Shown here one piece after another: positions 1 through 7,325 of a stretch of 64,000 nucleotides of DNA. Source of the DNA: Microsaccharimonas sp964523145 (GTDB taxonomy: Bacteria > Patescibacteriota > Saccharimonadia > Saccharimonadales > Saccharimonadaceae); assembly GCA_964523145.1 (NCBI GenBank), contig CAZFYB010000001.1:1-64000 (forward strand). The letters are read 5' to 3'. Position 1 is the stretch's first letter; each line of letters begins with the position of its first letter. The translations under genes and the position numbers were made by a program. Under the pieces are notes generated by a model. It searched no databases. It was not told the origin of the DNA and worked only from the letters and a program-made list of their open reading frames with translations.

Positions 1-68
1 TCGCCAAGTGGTAAGGCATCGGCTTTTGGTGCCGACATTCGGGGGTTCGAATCCCTCATCCCCAGCCA
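1..68 (+). tRNA. tRNA-Gln(TTG), 5' end cut by window
   Basis: The anticodon stem TCGGC/GCCGA holds the 7-nt loop TTTTGGT, giving anticodon TTG (glutamine, CAA codons). The T arm (GGGGG-TTCGAAT-CCCTC) and the 3' acceptor strand ATCCCCA follow, then discriminator G and an encoded CCA at 66-68. The 5' acceptor strand lies outside the window. The gatCAB genes at 32.9-36.5 kb suggest this tRNA is charged through Glu-tRNA(Gln) amidation, which is inference. Its 3' end is repeated at 233-251 and 924-944. Confidence 0.95.
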
Positions 69-104
69 AAGAAAAAGAGCCATTCATTGGCTCTTTTTCT
101 TTGG
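66..104. terminator. Hairpin terminator fused to tRNA CCA end
   Basis: A perfect 16-bp inverted repeat (66-81 with 89-104, loop ATTCATT) begins inside the tRNA's CCA end. The A-rich left arm and T-rich right arm give a stem followed by a U-run on either strand, so it should end the tRNA transcript and may work both ways. The left-arm sequence recurs in the hairpin at 931-972. Confidence 0.8.
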
Positions 105-132
105 CTAAGTTGCTGGCTTGAGAACCCCCGAG

Positions 133-251
133 TGACATTCGCGGGGCGAAAACAGCCAGTGGCTGTTTGAGAGCGAAGTTCCGATGCAAGTTATACTTGC
201 AATCGTGAACTCGCGGGGTCGCCGCAGGTGACCGAATCCCTCATCCCCAGC
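133..251 (+). repeat. Interrupted copy of the tRNA-Gln 3' half
   Basis: Positions 134-145 resemble the tRNA variable/T-stem start (GACATTCG then GGGG), and 233-251 repeat tRNA positions 48-66 exactly (19 nt, ending in CCCCAGC). Between them about 85 nt are inserted, holding an 8-bp hairpin (150-157/161-168) and a longer bulged hairpin (about 172-213, with TGCAAGT-TAT-ACTTGCA at its tip). A near-inverted copy of the T-stem sequence (GAACCCCCGAGTG) lies at about 121-133. This looks like a broken duplicate tRNA 3' half or a structured attachment-like site. No gene is visible in 105-294 apart from these structures. Confidence 0.55.
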
Positions 252-294
252 TAAGCATAAGTACATTAGAATTTCTCAATTAGAAGTTATTTTT

Positions 295-331
295 TTGACC
301 TCACACCACTCATGCTTTATACTCATAGCAA
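295..331 (+). promoter_or_regulatory. Promoter of pilin gene 1
   Basis: A -35 TTGACC (295-300), a 17-bp spacer and a -10 TATACT (318-323) end 8 nt before the ATG at 332, so the mRNA should be leaderless or nearly so. The same arrangement with almost the same spacer sequence recurs before pilin gene 2 at 2517-2554. Confidence 0.8.
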
Positions 332-901
332 ATGTGGGCTAAACATAAACAAATACTCGGTTTTACGATTGTCGAACTTCTTATTGTTATTGTGGTAATT
401 GCGATTCTTGCGGCTATTACTGTCGTTGCTTATAACGGAATCCAGCAGAAAGCTAATAATTCAAAGACAACCCAAGCGCTCAGTAGTTGGGTGCAGGGAT
501 TGAAGATGTATAAAGCTGATAACGGTAGATGGCCTAATGCTTGGACGTGCCTGGGAGAGGGTTATTTATATGGACCTAGCGGTGTAGATAGTAGTGGAAC
601 GAGTCAATGTCGCAACAATGTTCTGTCCAACACTGGATTTAATAACCTTATGAGGCCTTACTTTGGCGGAGGATTGCTACCTACGCCTGCTTTCGTGACA
701 GCGTACTCAACCGATACGGAATGGAGGCGGGGCATACATTACGCGTATGGGGGCGGGGACGGGACTCAAGTGTATATTGATGTAGCCTATGCCGGATTAC
801 TGAATAGCTGTCCAGACATTGACGGTTTGAATGGAAGCAGACAAGTTTTAAGCGGTAATACAAAATGTAACTATCTCATCGGTTCTATATCAGATACGTA
901 A
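332..901 (+). CDS. Type IV pilin-like protein 1
   Basis: This 189-aa protein is a type IV pilin or pseudopilin. A short basic leader (MWAKHKQILG) ends in the prepilin-peptidase site G|F, followed by FTIVELLIVIVVIAILAAI, the hydrophobic helix that anchors the subunit in the membrane and packs the pilus core; Glu5 of the mature protein is present. The globular part has four cysteines that could form two disulfides and no family I can name. The leaderless promoter and start context are nearly the same as for the pilin at 2555. The gene is bracketed by repeats of the tRNA-Gln 3' end. Pilus assembly would use the PilB ATPase at 41.7 kb and a prepilin peptidase not in this window. Confidence 0.88.
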   Translation: MWAKHKQILGFTIVELLIVIVVIAILAAITVVAYNGIQQKANNSKTTQALSSWVQGLKMYKADNGRWPNAWTCLGEGYLYGPSGVDSSGTSQCRNNVLSNTGFNNLMRPYFGGGLLPTPAFVTAYSTDTEWRRGIHYAYGGGDGTQVYIDVAYAGLLNSCPDIDGLNGSRQVLSGNTKCNYLIGSISDT

Positions 902-923
902 TCCTTCCTGAAACACATCAACT

Positions 924-944
924 ATCCCCAGCCAAAGAAAAAGA
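924..944 (+). repeat. Third copy of tRNA-Gln 3' end
   Basis: These 21 nt repeat tRNA-Gln positions 58-78 exactly, covering the acceptor end, the CCA and the start of the A-rich hairpin arm. Together with 58-78 they form direct repeats 866 bp apart that enclose the pilin gene, like the attL/attR pair left by integration into a tRNA 3' end. No integrase is present between them. Confidence 0.75.
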
Positions 945-972
945 AGGCCAAAGCGCCTTCTTTTTCTTTGGC
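931..972. terminator. Hairpin terminator after pilin 1
   Basis: A perfect 18-bp stem (931-948 with 955-972, loop CAAAGC) with an A-rich left arm and T-rich right arm. It lies 30 nt after the pilin stop and shares its outer sequence with the tRNA terminator at 66-104. Confidence 0.85.
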
Positions 973-992
973 TCCGAACTCACTCCAAACCA

Positions 993-1021
993 TTGCTTAA
1001 TTCAAACTTAATCTCTATATT
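993..1021 (+). promoter_or_regulatory. Promoter of MFS transporter
   Basis: The -35 is TTGCTT (993-998), the spacer 17 bp and the -10 TATATT (1016-1021). The predicted leader of about 20 nt carries an AAAGGAG Shine-Dalgarno, unlike the leaderless pilin genes on either side. Confidence 0.6.
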
Positions 1022-1047
1022 AAGTAGGTTGCCCAAAGGAGACCTAC

Positions 1048-2481
1048 ATGACCGAATTAACGGCTAAAAGAAACAAACTTATTATTAATTTGCTGATTAT
1101 TTCAGCTTTTGTCGTTATTCTTAACGAAACCGTTATGGGTGTTGCGATTCCGCACCTCATGGTGGACCTTGGTATTACCGCCCTCGCTGCACAGTGGCTT
1201 ACGACCGCCTTCCTTTTAACTATGGCAGTAGTTATTCCAACGACTGGATTTTTAATTCAGCGCATAAGTACTCGCCACCTTTATGTGATTGCAATGGGGC
1301 TTTTTGTAGCTGGTACTGCTATTGCAGCAATCGCACCAGGGTTTGAAGTATTGCTTCTTGGGCGTATTGTACAAGCTGGTGGAACCGCAATTATGCTCCC
1401 GCTGCTCATGACAACGGTTATGAACCTCGAACCACACGAAACACTTGGTCGGCGAATGGGAAATATTTCTATTGTGATTGCCGTTGCACCGGCAATTGGG
1501 CCAACTATTTCTGGGCTAATTTTAAGTAATCTAAATTGGCGTTTCATGTTTATTTTTATGCTTCCAATCGCAATAACTATGCTTGTTATCGGTGCCAAGC
1601 GCGTGCGTAATATTGGTAAAACAAGTCGTGCACCAATCGATATTTTCTCGATCATCCTATCTGTATTTGGATTCGGTGGTATCGTCTTTGGACTGAGTAG
1701 TTTAGGTGAATCATCGGGTGGGGGTAATACTACCTCACTTGTCGTTCCATTAATCATTGGCGCGCTTGCGTTAACGGCTTTCATCTGGAGACAACTTATA
1801 TTACAACGCAGCGACCGTGCCCTGCTTGACCTAAATACGTTCCGAACCCCGACTTTTACTGCATCTGTAATTATGTTTATGATTTGTATGATGGGTATGT
1901 TTGGTGCATTAATCTTGCTGCCACTTTTCATGCAAAACGTACTCAACTTAACAGTACTTGAAAGTGGACTGCTCTTACTCCCAGGTGGCCTTGCTATGGG
2001 TCTTTTAGCGCCATTTGTAGGACGAGCATATGACAAAGTTGGCCCTAAGCCACTACTCCTAACGGGTACGATATTAACATCGCTTGCATTGTGGGGCCTC
2101 GCATTAGCATTGGACGTGAATAGTACATGGTCTGTACTGCTTATAGGTCATATAGTCTTCAGTATTGGCCTTGCCTTTATTTTTACGCCACTATTTACCA
2201 GTAGCCTCGGATCACTCCCTAAACACCTCTATTCGCACGGTTCGGCCACTGTTTCTACTATGCAGCAAGTGGCGGCGGCTGCTGGTACTGCAATGTTTGT
2301 TGCGGTTATGTCGATTATTGTTGCGGATTCACTGGGTGGTGGCGCTTCGGAGGCTAGTGCGTACGCCAAAGGAATTCATACTGCACTCTTGATAGGCGCA
2401 CCAATTATGTCACTTTCAATCGTGGCAGCTTTCTTTGTAAAGAAGGCAAAGAAGAGTGCAGGGGCTCCTGCGGGACATTAA
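1048..2481 (+). CDS. MFS drug exporter, DHA2 (EmrB/QacA) type
   Basis: The 477-aa polytopic membrane protein has the length and the roughly 14 hydrophobic segments of the DHA2 family of proton-coupled multidrug exporters. The segment LLLGRIVQAGGTAIMLPL matches the family's conserved helix (usually R-x-x-Q-G-x-G-x-A), and GRRMGN is a variant of the loop motif in this group. The start at 1048 follows AAAGGAG with suitable spacing. It stands alone between two pilin genes and may expel toxic compounds made by a host or competitor; the substrate cannot be read from the sequence. Confidence 0.85.
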   Translation: MTELTAKRNKLIINLLIISAFVVILNETVMGVAIPHLMVDLGITALAAQWLTTAFLLTMAVVIPTTGFLIQRISTRHLYVIAMGLFVAGTAIAAIAPGFEVLLLGRIVQAGGTAIMLPLLMTTVMNLEPHETLGRRMGNISIVIAVAPAIGPTISGLILSNLNWRFMFIFMLPIAITMLVIGAKRVRNIGKTSRAPIDIFSIILSVFGFGGIVFGLSSLGESSGGGNTTSLVVPLIIGALALTAFIWRQLILQRSDRALLDLNTFRTPTFTASVIMFMICMMGMFGALILLPLFMQNVLNLTVLESGLLLLPGGLAMGLLAPFVGRAYDKVGPKPLLLTGTILTSLALWGLALALDVNSTWSVLLIGHIVFSIGLAFIFTPLFTSSLGSLPKHLYSHGSATVSTMQQVAAAAGTAMFVAVMSIIVADSLGGGASEASAYAKGIHTALLIGAPIMSLSIVAAFFVKKAKKSAGAPAGH

Positions 2482-2516
2482 GAAAATCGTGAATAATTTG
2501 GTTTTTTGAGTTATTT

Positions 2517-2554
2517 TTGACCCCATCCCCCTCATGCTTTATACTCATAAACAA
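2517..2554 (+). promoter_or_regulatory. Promoter of pilin gene 2 (near-duplicate)
   Basis: TTGACC (2517-2522), a 17-bp spacer and TATACT (2540-2545), ending 9 nt before ATG 2555. The spacer end, the -10, and the sequence through the first codons (CTCATGCTTTATACTCATA, then AAATGTGGGCTAAA) match the pilin 1 promoter. An in-frame ATG at 2534 lies in the spacer, so it cannot be the start if this promoter is used. Confidence 0.8.
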
Positions 2555-3064
2555 ATGTGGGCTAAATATAAACAGCAACCTGGGTTTACAATCGTTGAAC
2601 TACTTATTGTGGTGGTTGTGATCGCAATTCTCGCTGCAGTGACGATCGTTTCTTATAACGGTATACAAGCAAGAGCTAAAGTGAGCGCATCGATTTCTGA
2701 GTTGAAAAGTATACATTCAGCAATTCAACTCTATCATGCTGAAAACGGAGCATATCCATCTACTTCAGGTTCATGGCGCGGTTTGAACCAAGAGGCTGAC
2801 TATATTCCATTTGTTGTTCCGAAGTATATTTCAAATCTGCCACAACTAACAGGACCAGTGCCCGCTGTAGGAGCTCCATATACTAGTACGGGCTACTATC
2901 CTCCAGCATATGCCTATCGATCAAACGGAACCGACTATAAGTTAATGGCGCACAATAATGGTCTGTGTGGGGAAGTAAAGGCTGTACAGCCAAGCCTCGT
3001 TAACGCCGCTAGCCGAGATTGTTGGGCGTATGGCTATTGGACACCAGGTGCTTCAACTTGGTAA
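2555..3064 (+). CDS. Type IV pilin-like protein 2
   Basis: This 169-aa pilin starts MWAKYKQQPG and is cut before FTIVELLIVVVVIAILAAVTI. The N-terminal 35 residues nearly match pilin 1, while the globular part differs: it has two cysteines, and YHAENGAYPSTSGS resembles the minor-pilin/pseudopilin segment after the first helix. I chose ATG 2555 rather than the in-frame ATG 2534 because 2534 lies within the promoter spacer and because 2555 aligns with the first residue of pilin 1. The sharing of promoter and N-terminus with a divergent C-terminus suggests cassette duplication. Confidence 0.88.
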   Translation: MWAKYKQQPGFTIVELLIVVVVIAILAAVTIVSYNGIQARAKVSASISELKSIHSAIQLYHAENGAYPSTSGSWRGLNQEADYIPFVVPKYISNLPQLTGPVPAVGAPYTSTGYYPPAYAYRSNGTDYKLMAHNNGLCGEVKAVQPSLVNAASRDCWAYGYWTPGASTW

Positions 3065-3116
3065 AGCAACTCTAAGTATCGCAGCACCTTTCGCCGATAA
3101 ATGATACATTAGGTAG

Positions 3117-4019
3117 ATGCACTCTACTTCTAAATCAAAAAGCAGCCTAACCTCTCCTCGGGTTGAGATTTTATATAACCCTAACAGCACAGGTAGCAGT
3201 GAATCCAATGCCAAGGAGCTTGCTCGTGAACTACGCGATAACAAGATCACAGTGAAGATTCGTAAAACAACCCATGCTGGTCATGGGGGTGAAATTGCAG
3301 CTGCTTACGCTAAACAAGATAAAGAAATTATTTTAATATCATCAAGTGGCGATGGTGGGTACCATGAAGTGGTGAATGGCGCGCTTGCATATAAAACAAC
3401 TAAACTTGTGGTCGGGGTGTTACCTTCAGGAAACGCGAATGATCATTACTCGGCAATTGGGAGTGACTCACTCGTGGACTCTATTATTAAACGTAAGTTT
3501 CGGCTTATCGATACGATAAAGGTGAGCTCGCAGGTAAAAGGTAAAGATTTTACTCGCTTTGCCCATTCATATGTTGGCATGGGAGTATCGGCATTAGCGG
3601 CTAAAAGCCTTACTGAGGATAGGCCAAATATATTCACTGAAAAGTGGATCGTTGCCCGTTCATTCGCCTCATTTGACTATGCGAAAATTAAAGAAGGCAA
3701 CAAAGTGAGGCGCTACAGTAGTATCCTTTTTAGCAACATTGATACCATGTCGAAAGTACTGACATTATCAGATAACGCTTCTGAAACCGATGGCAAGTTT
3801 GAGATGAGTAAGGTGCGCTTTCGATCAAAATTACGGTTATTTTTATACCTATTGAAAGCTGCAACCTTTGGATTGAAAAATGTGCAATCACTCAGCTGCT
3901 ACGAATGCGTTACGATGAGGACGCTACCTATTCAGATAGATGGAGAGGTATACGTTTTTGACGCAAGCAGCAAAGTTCTTATTGAATCCATGCATAAAAA
4001 TTTAAAGTGTGTATTATAA
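3117..4019 (+). CDS. Diacylglycerol/lipid kinase-like protein
   Basis: The 300-aa protein resembles the DAGK catalytic family (DgkB/YegS/LCB5), which phosphorylates diacylglycerol or related lipids with ATP at the membrane. Visible motifs are YNPNSTGSSE near residue 23, SGDGGYHEVVNGAL near 77 (the family's GGDGTxxEVVNG) and LPSGNANDHYS near 102 (family PxGTAND). The usual Thr of GGDGT is Gly, so activity is less certain. The -10 TACATT ends 6 nt before ATG, a leaderless arrangement. Its end overlaps the convergent pilin at 4014 by 6 nt. Confidence 0.75.
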   Translation: MHSTSKSKSSLTSPRVEILYNPNSTGSSESNAKELARELRDNKITVKIRKTTHAGHGGEIAAAYAKQDKEIILISSSGDGGYHEVVNGALAYKTTKLVVGVLPSGNANDHYSAIGSDSLVDSIIKRKFRLIDTIKVSSQVKGKDFTRFAHSYVGMGVSALAAKSLTEDRPNIFTEKWIVARSFASFDYAKIKEGNKVRRYSSILFSNIDTMSKVLTLSDNASETDGKFEMSKVRFRSKLRLFLYLLKAATFGLKNVQSLSCYECVTMRTLPIQIDGEVYVFDASSKVLIESMHKNLKCVL

Positions 4020-4946
4020 AGGTGATCCACTAGAAGTCGAATTATTTGGTGTTCCATTCCATAGCCAACCGCCCGTGTTGCCATCTGCATAAGCATTGAG
4101 AGTGGTTCCTTCGGTGAGCATCCAGTTTGAAGTATCGATAGAGGTTGCGGTCGAAGTTGTGTAGAGCATTAAGCCTGTATTACCGGGAATATCAGCAGGA
4201 ACAGTAAAAGTAACATATACCCGGCACCAACCACTGCCGGAAGTAGGACTACAGGAATTACCGCTTGAACCTGCAATTCCACCCCAGGTGTCATATCGAA
4301 TAGTGCCTGCCCCAACGTTAGAAGTAGTACCTGAATTGTATCGTACATAGGCGCTAAACGTATAAGTAGTTAAAGGTTGAAGTGCAAAGTCTCTACGAAA
4401 TGCCCTACCATCACCGTTACTTGAGTTTGCGATAGAGGTCACGTAACCTGATCCGCCTAGTGCATTTGTGCCGTTGTACCAAGTTAAGGTGTGGCTCCCT
4501 GTTGTACCGTAGTATTGAACAGAAGGAATAGGGTTTGGTATTAAGTTTGTAATTGCCGTGGCGCCATTAAGCCCGTGCCCTTCACAGGCGCCTTCTGTTG
4601 GGGATGTTTTTATACTAGTGACGTAATAACTTAGATTTTGAGTGGTTACCGTAATGCAGAAAGTTTTTGGCACGACACTATTATCAACTCGGTATTGATA
4701 TGTTGTATCTGAGGTATTTGTTAACCCAGCTGCGGCAATGTCGCTTGGATATTGATCGGCGTTTTGTACGCTATAGGTCAGAATTTTAGTACCAGCTTGT
4801 TTTGCGGCCGATTGTGCTGCCGAAGCTTTAGCTCGGCTTTGAATCCCGTTATAAGCAACGATAGTTATTGCTGCAAGAATAGCAATAACGACTACTACGA
4901 TGAGCAGTTCTACGATAGTGAAACCTGTTTGTTTGAGTTTAATCAT
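4014..4946 (-). CDS. Large type IV pilin with jelly-roll-like tail
   Basis: This 310-aa protein starts MIKLKQTG, is cut before FTIVELLIVVVVIAILAAI, and carries a pilin-like region to about residue 130 with a Cys pair (CITV, GACEGHG). Residues about 135-300 form an extra beta-rich domain. Features such as LQPLTTYTFSAYVRYNSGT and GWCRVYVTFTVPAD are typical of carbohydrate-binding-module-like jelly rolls, in which a ligand is bound on a beta sandwich. An adhesive pilin for a host cell wall is the natural inference. No Shine-Dalgarno is visible; a TATAAA lies about 35 nt upstream on the minus strand. Confidence 0.8.
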   Translation of the reverse strand: MIKLKQTGFTIVELLIVVVVIAILAAITIVAYNGIQSRAKASAAQSAAKQAGTKILTYSVQNADQYPSDIAAAGLTNTSDTTYQYRVDNSVVPKTFCITVTTQNLSYYVTSIKTSPTEGACEGHGLNGATAITNLIPNPIPSVQYYGTTGSHTLTWYNGTNALGGSGYVTSIANSSNGDGRAFRRDFALQPLTTYTFSAYVRYNSGTTSNVGAGTIRYDTWGGIAGSSGNSCSPTSGSGWCRVYVTFTVPADIPGNTGLMLYTTSTATSIDTSNWMLTEGTTLNAYADGNTGGWLWNGTPNNSTSSGSPL

Positions 4947-5037
4947 TATGAGAGGTGATGCCCTAGGTTCTCTTTATATGATGTCTGCTTATAGTTTAAC
5001 ACGGGGTTATGTATACAAGTAATCAAAGTACTTATGC

Positions 5038-5049
5038 TATAGTTCAATT
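5038..5049 (+). promoter_or_regulatory. Leaderless -10 of heliorhodopsin
   Basis: TATAGT (5038-5043) ends exactly 6 nt before ATG 5050, placing +1 at or next to the A of the start codon. The -35 is not recognisable. Confidence 0.65.
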
Positions 5050-5814
5050 ATGGCAAAAACTATCACACCTCAAAAATTACGAAAATTTAATATCATTGCT
5101 GGATTTTTGCATCTTGTCCAGGGGATTGCGGTTGTACTGCTCAGTAAAGACTTCACTTTACCTATAAGCGGAAGTTTTCTAACATTCAACCCTGCAACCC
5201 AAAGCCTTGAGCCAACTACTAAGATTCTATTTGACCTATCGCTACCGCTGCTTATTGCGGTATTTTTGTTTTTGTCAGCTGCAGCCCACTTTTTTATTGC
5301 TACCGTTTACTATAAAAAGTATGTAGCTCAACTAGCAAAAGGTATAAATGTAGCGCGCTGGGTTGAGTATGCATTATCTGCGAGTGTGATGATTGTCGGT
5401 ATTGCTCTGCTTGTAGGAATTTACGACTTAGCTAGTTTAATTATGTTATTTGCCCTCGTGGCGATCATGAACTTACTTGGTCTGGTGATGGAAATTCATA
5501 ACCAAACAACGAAAAAGACCAACTGGATCAGCTACTGGCTTGGCTGTTTAGCGGGAGTTGTGCCATGGGTAGTTATTGCACTTGCCTTATGGTTAGGGGC
5601 GGATAATGGCAGTACCGCACCAACATTTGTGTACTGGATATTTGTATCAATCTTTGTATTCTTTAATGCCTTTGCGATAAATATGGCTTTACAGTACAAA
5701 AAAGTTGGCCCTTGGAAAGATTATTTGTACGGTGAGTTTATATATATCATTCTGAGCCTGGTGGCGAAATCATTGCTTGCGTGGCAAGTGTTTGCTGGCA
5801 CGTTGCGTCCGTAG
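5050..5814 (+). CDS. Heliorhodopsin
   Basis: This 254-aa seven-helix protein is a heliorhodopsin, a retinal-binding photoreceptor family with inverted topology (N-terminus inside). Signature sites are present. The helix-7 Schiff-base lysine is K240 in SLVAKSLLAWQVFAGTLRP. The helix-3 counterion is E106 in RWVEYALSAS. The cavity histidines are H21 and H80. These match positions 241, 107, 23 and 80 of the founding member 48C12 as I recall them. The family does not pump protons in known cases and has slow photocycles, so a sensory or enzyme-regulating role is likely. No retinal-making gene (carotenoid oxygenase) is in the window, so retinal may be scavenged. The gene stands alone and is leaderless. 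Confidence 0.93.
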   Translation: MAKTITPQKLRKFNIIAGFLHLVQGIAVVLLSKDFTLPISGSFLTFNPATQSLEPTTKILFDLSLPLLIAVFLFLSAAAHFFIATVYYKKYVAQLAKGINVARWVEYALSASVMIVGIALLVGIYDLASLIMLFALVAIMNLLGLVMEIHNQTTKKTNWISYWLGCLAGVVPWVVIALALWLGADNGSTAPTFVYWIFVSIFVFFNAFAINMALQYKKVGPWKDYLYGEFIYIILSLVAKSLLAWQVFAGTLRP

Positions 5815-5883
5815 AAAACGTGATTCTGCGAAATTAATGAGCTTAAGCTTTCACTTCGTTCATTCTATCTGTAATCTAAAGAT

Positions 5884-7311
5884 ATGTCTGAACATGGTGA
5901 AGTAGGTCCATCTAAAGAAAAGCTAATTGTCGAAGTGCCGCTGAGTAATAGAATCGCTCATCTTGGAATAGACATCTCTGATGTATATCCAAAGGTAAAT
6001 GCGCAGAATATCGCTACTGCTATTGATATCGATGGTACACTCGTTCGCCGCTTTCTAAAACAATTTGAGATTGAGTCTGAGGTTATATTTAATGAAAAAC
6101 AAAAAGCTCATTTTGAATATTATCCACATTATAGTATTGATTTCGTCCGTGAAGAAAGAGAGTGGCGAGAGTGGTATCGAACCTTACCCTCTCGAATACC
6201 AACTAAACAAATTGCTGAAGCCGTTGGTCGTTCGTATGGCTGGACACTTAACACATTAAAAGAGATATACCCTGATGTTACGCCACAGGAAACAGGGTTG
6301 AAACCGCGAATATACCCTCGCGAAGCTGTAAAAACGCTTCGTGAGATTACTNNNNNNNNNNNNNNNNAGGACTGGTACACGATTCCAGACCTCGTAGAGT
6401 TTACCGGTCGTGATAGAGAGTGGGTGCTTAGTAGGATTGCTGCAACAACCATTAAACCCGAGTTGCGATGGCAAGTAGTTTCGGGTCGAAAATTTTTTCA
6501 TTACCCTCCAGATACGTTAGATGTTTTACGAGAGGCAATGGAGCACAGGCCAGAGCCTGCGGGTGATTGGCTCACCGCACGCGCGATAGAGGTTATACTA
6601 CATAAATCTAGACGATGGGTGAGTGATCAACTAAAGGATAGCTACGCATCACTGGGTGAACCGCGACTGGACGACAACAGTGTTGAGCGTGTTCATTATC
6701 CGCCCTCAATTTTAGATGATTTAAGGACGGCAATATCTTTGCTCGAAAAACACGAGCACGCGGGTGACTGGCTTAGCTTCTCGGGTGTAAGTGTAAAACT
6801 TGGAGTGCATGCTGTAACACTTTCAAGATTAATGAATGGTATTGAACTTGAAACAGACATGAGGTTTGATGCATTAGGTAAATTGAGACTACACTATAGC
6901 CCACAAACCCAAGAACGACTTGCGGCAAAAGCACTTGAAACGTTTGGATATCCAGAAGCTGATGGATGGATAACTTTTAGAGTGGTTATGCAAATAATTA
7001 GGCGACCAGAACCGTGGATTTTAAACCAACTTAAGGAACGAAACGCTATTGCGCAAACACGCCTTGCTAAATCAAGACAACCAAACCTCCATTACGACCC
7101 TGCGATTATTGCTGAAATAAAAGCCTACAGTGATTCGCTCGATCCCGGTGATATGGTATCTGCTAAAGATATAGCCAGAATGACGAATCAATCTTTGAGT
7201 TGGGTTGTATCTCGATTGGCAAATCTAAATATCCCTTCCGAAAAGCGTTTCTCAAAAAGCAATAGACTCGTTGATCACTACCCGAGGTCGATCATTTCAC
7301 ACATGGTATAA
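5884..7311 (+). CDS. Seven-repeat HTH-like protein, undescribed
   Basis: I do not recognise this protein. It is 475 codons including six undetermined residues at an assembly gap. It consists of about seven repeats of roughly 65 residues. The clearest begin near residues 163, 228, 294, 361 and 422, each reading approximately [D/G]W(L/I)T-x-x-x-I-x-x-I-x(6)WV-x-x-xL(K/A), then a variable part with (R)L/F, then HYPP-x-(I/T)-x-x-L(R). The first half of each repeat looks like a helix-turn-helix of the MerR/excisionase kind (WVLSRIA, WVSDQLK, WILNQLK, WVVSRLA). A multi-HTH DNA-binding array is the simplest reading. No enzyme motif, membrane helix or signal is seen. TAATCT ends 6 nt before ATG. The final repeat stops early and the gap may hide further repeats. 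Confidence 0.75.
   Translation: MSEHGEVGPSKEKLIVEVPLSNRIAHLGIDISDVYPKVNAQNIATAIDIDGTLVRRFLKQFEIESEVIFNEKQKAHFEYYPHYSIDFVREEREWREWYRTLPSRIPTKQIAEAVGRSYGWTLNTLKEIYPDVTPQETGLKPRIYPREAVKTLREITXXXXXXDWYTIPDLVEFTGRDREWVLSRIAATTIKPELRWQVVSGRKFFHYPPDTLDVLREAMEHRPEPAGDWLTARAIEVILHKSRRWVSDQLKDSYASLGEPRLDDNSVERVHYPPSILDDLRTAISLLEKHEHAGDWLSFSGVSVKLGVHAVTLSRLMNGIELETDMRFDALGKLRLHYSPQTQERLAAKALETFGYPEADGWITFRVVMQIIRRPEPWILNQLKERNAIAQTRLAKSRQPNLHYDPAIIAEIKAYSDSLDPGDMVSAKDIARMTNQSLSWVVSRLANLNIPSEKRFSKSNRLVDHYPRSIISHMV
6352..6367. other. Assembly gap (16 N)
   Basis: Sixteen N bases interrupt the repeat protein gene between repeats 2 and 3. The frame on both sides agrees, but the true length is unknown, and tandem repeats are where assemblers often collapse copies. 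Confidence 1.
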
Positions 7312-7325
7312 TAACGGTATATTCA

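Noticed and set aside
1281..2036. 251-codon open frame on the minus strand
   Set aside because: It lies fully opposite the MFS gene, has low-complexity Ser/Ile composition and no motif or promoter; it is a shadow of the transporter's codon pattern.
2534..2554. Upstream ATG for the second pilin
   Set aside because: It lies in the spacer between -35 and -10 of the gene's own promoter and does not align with the first pilin.
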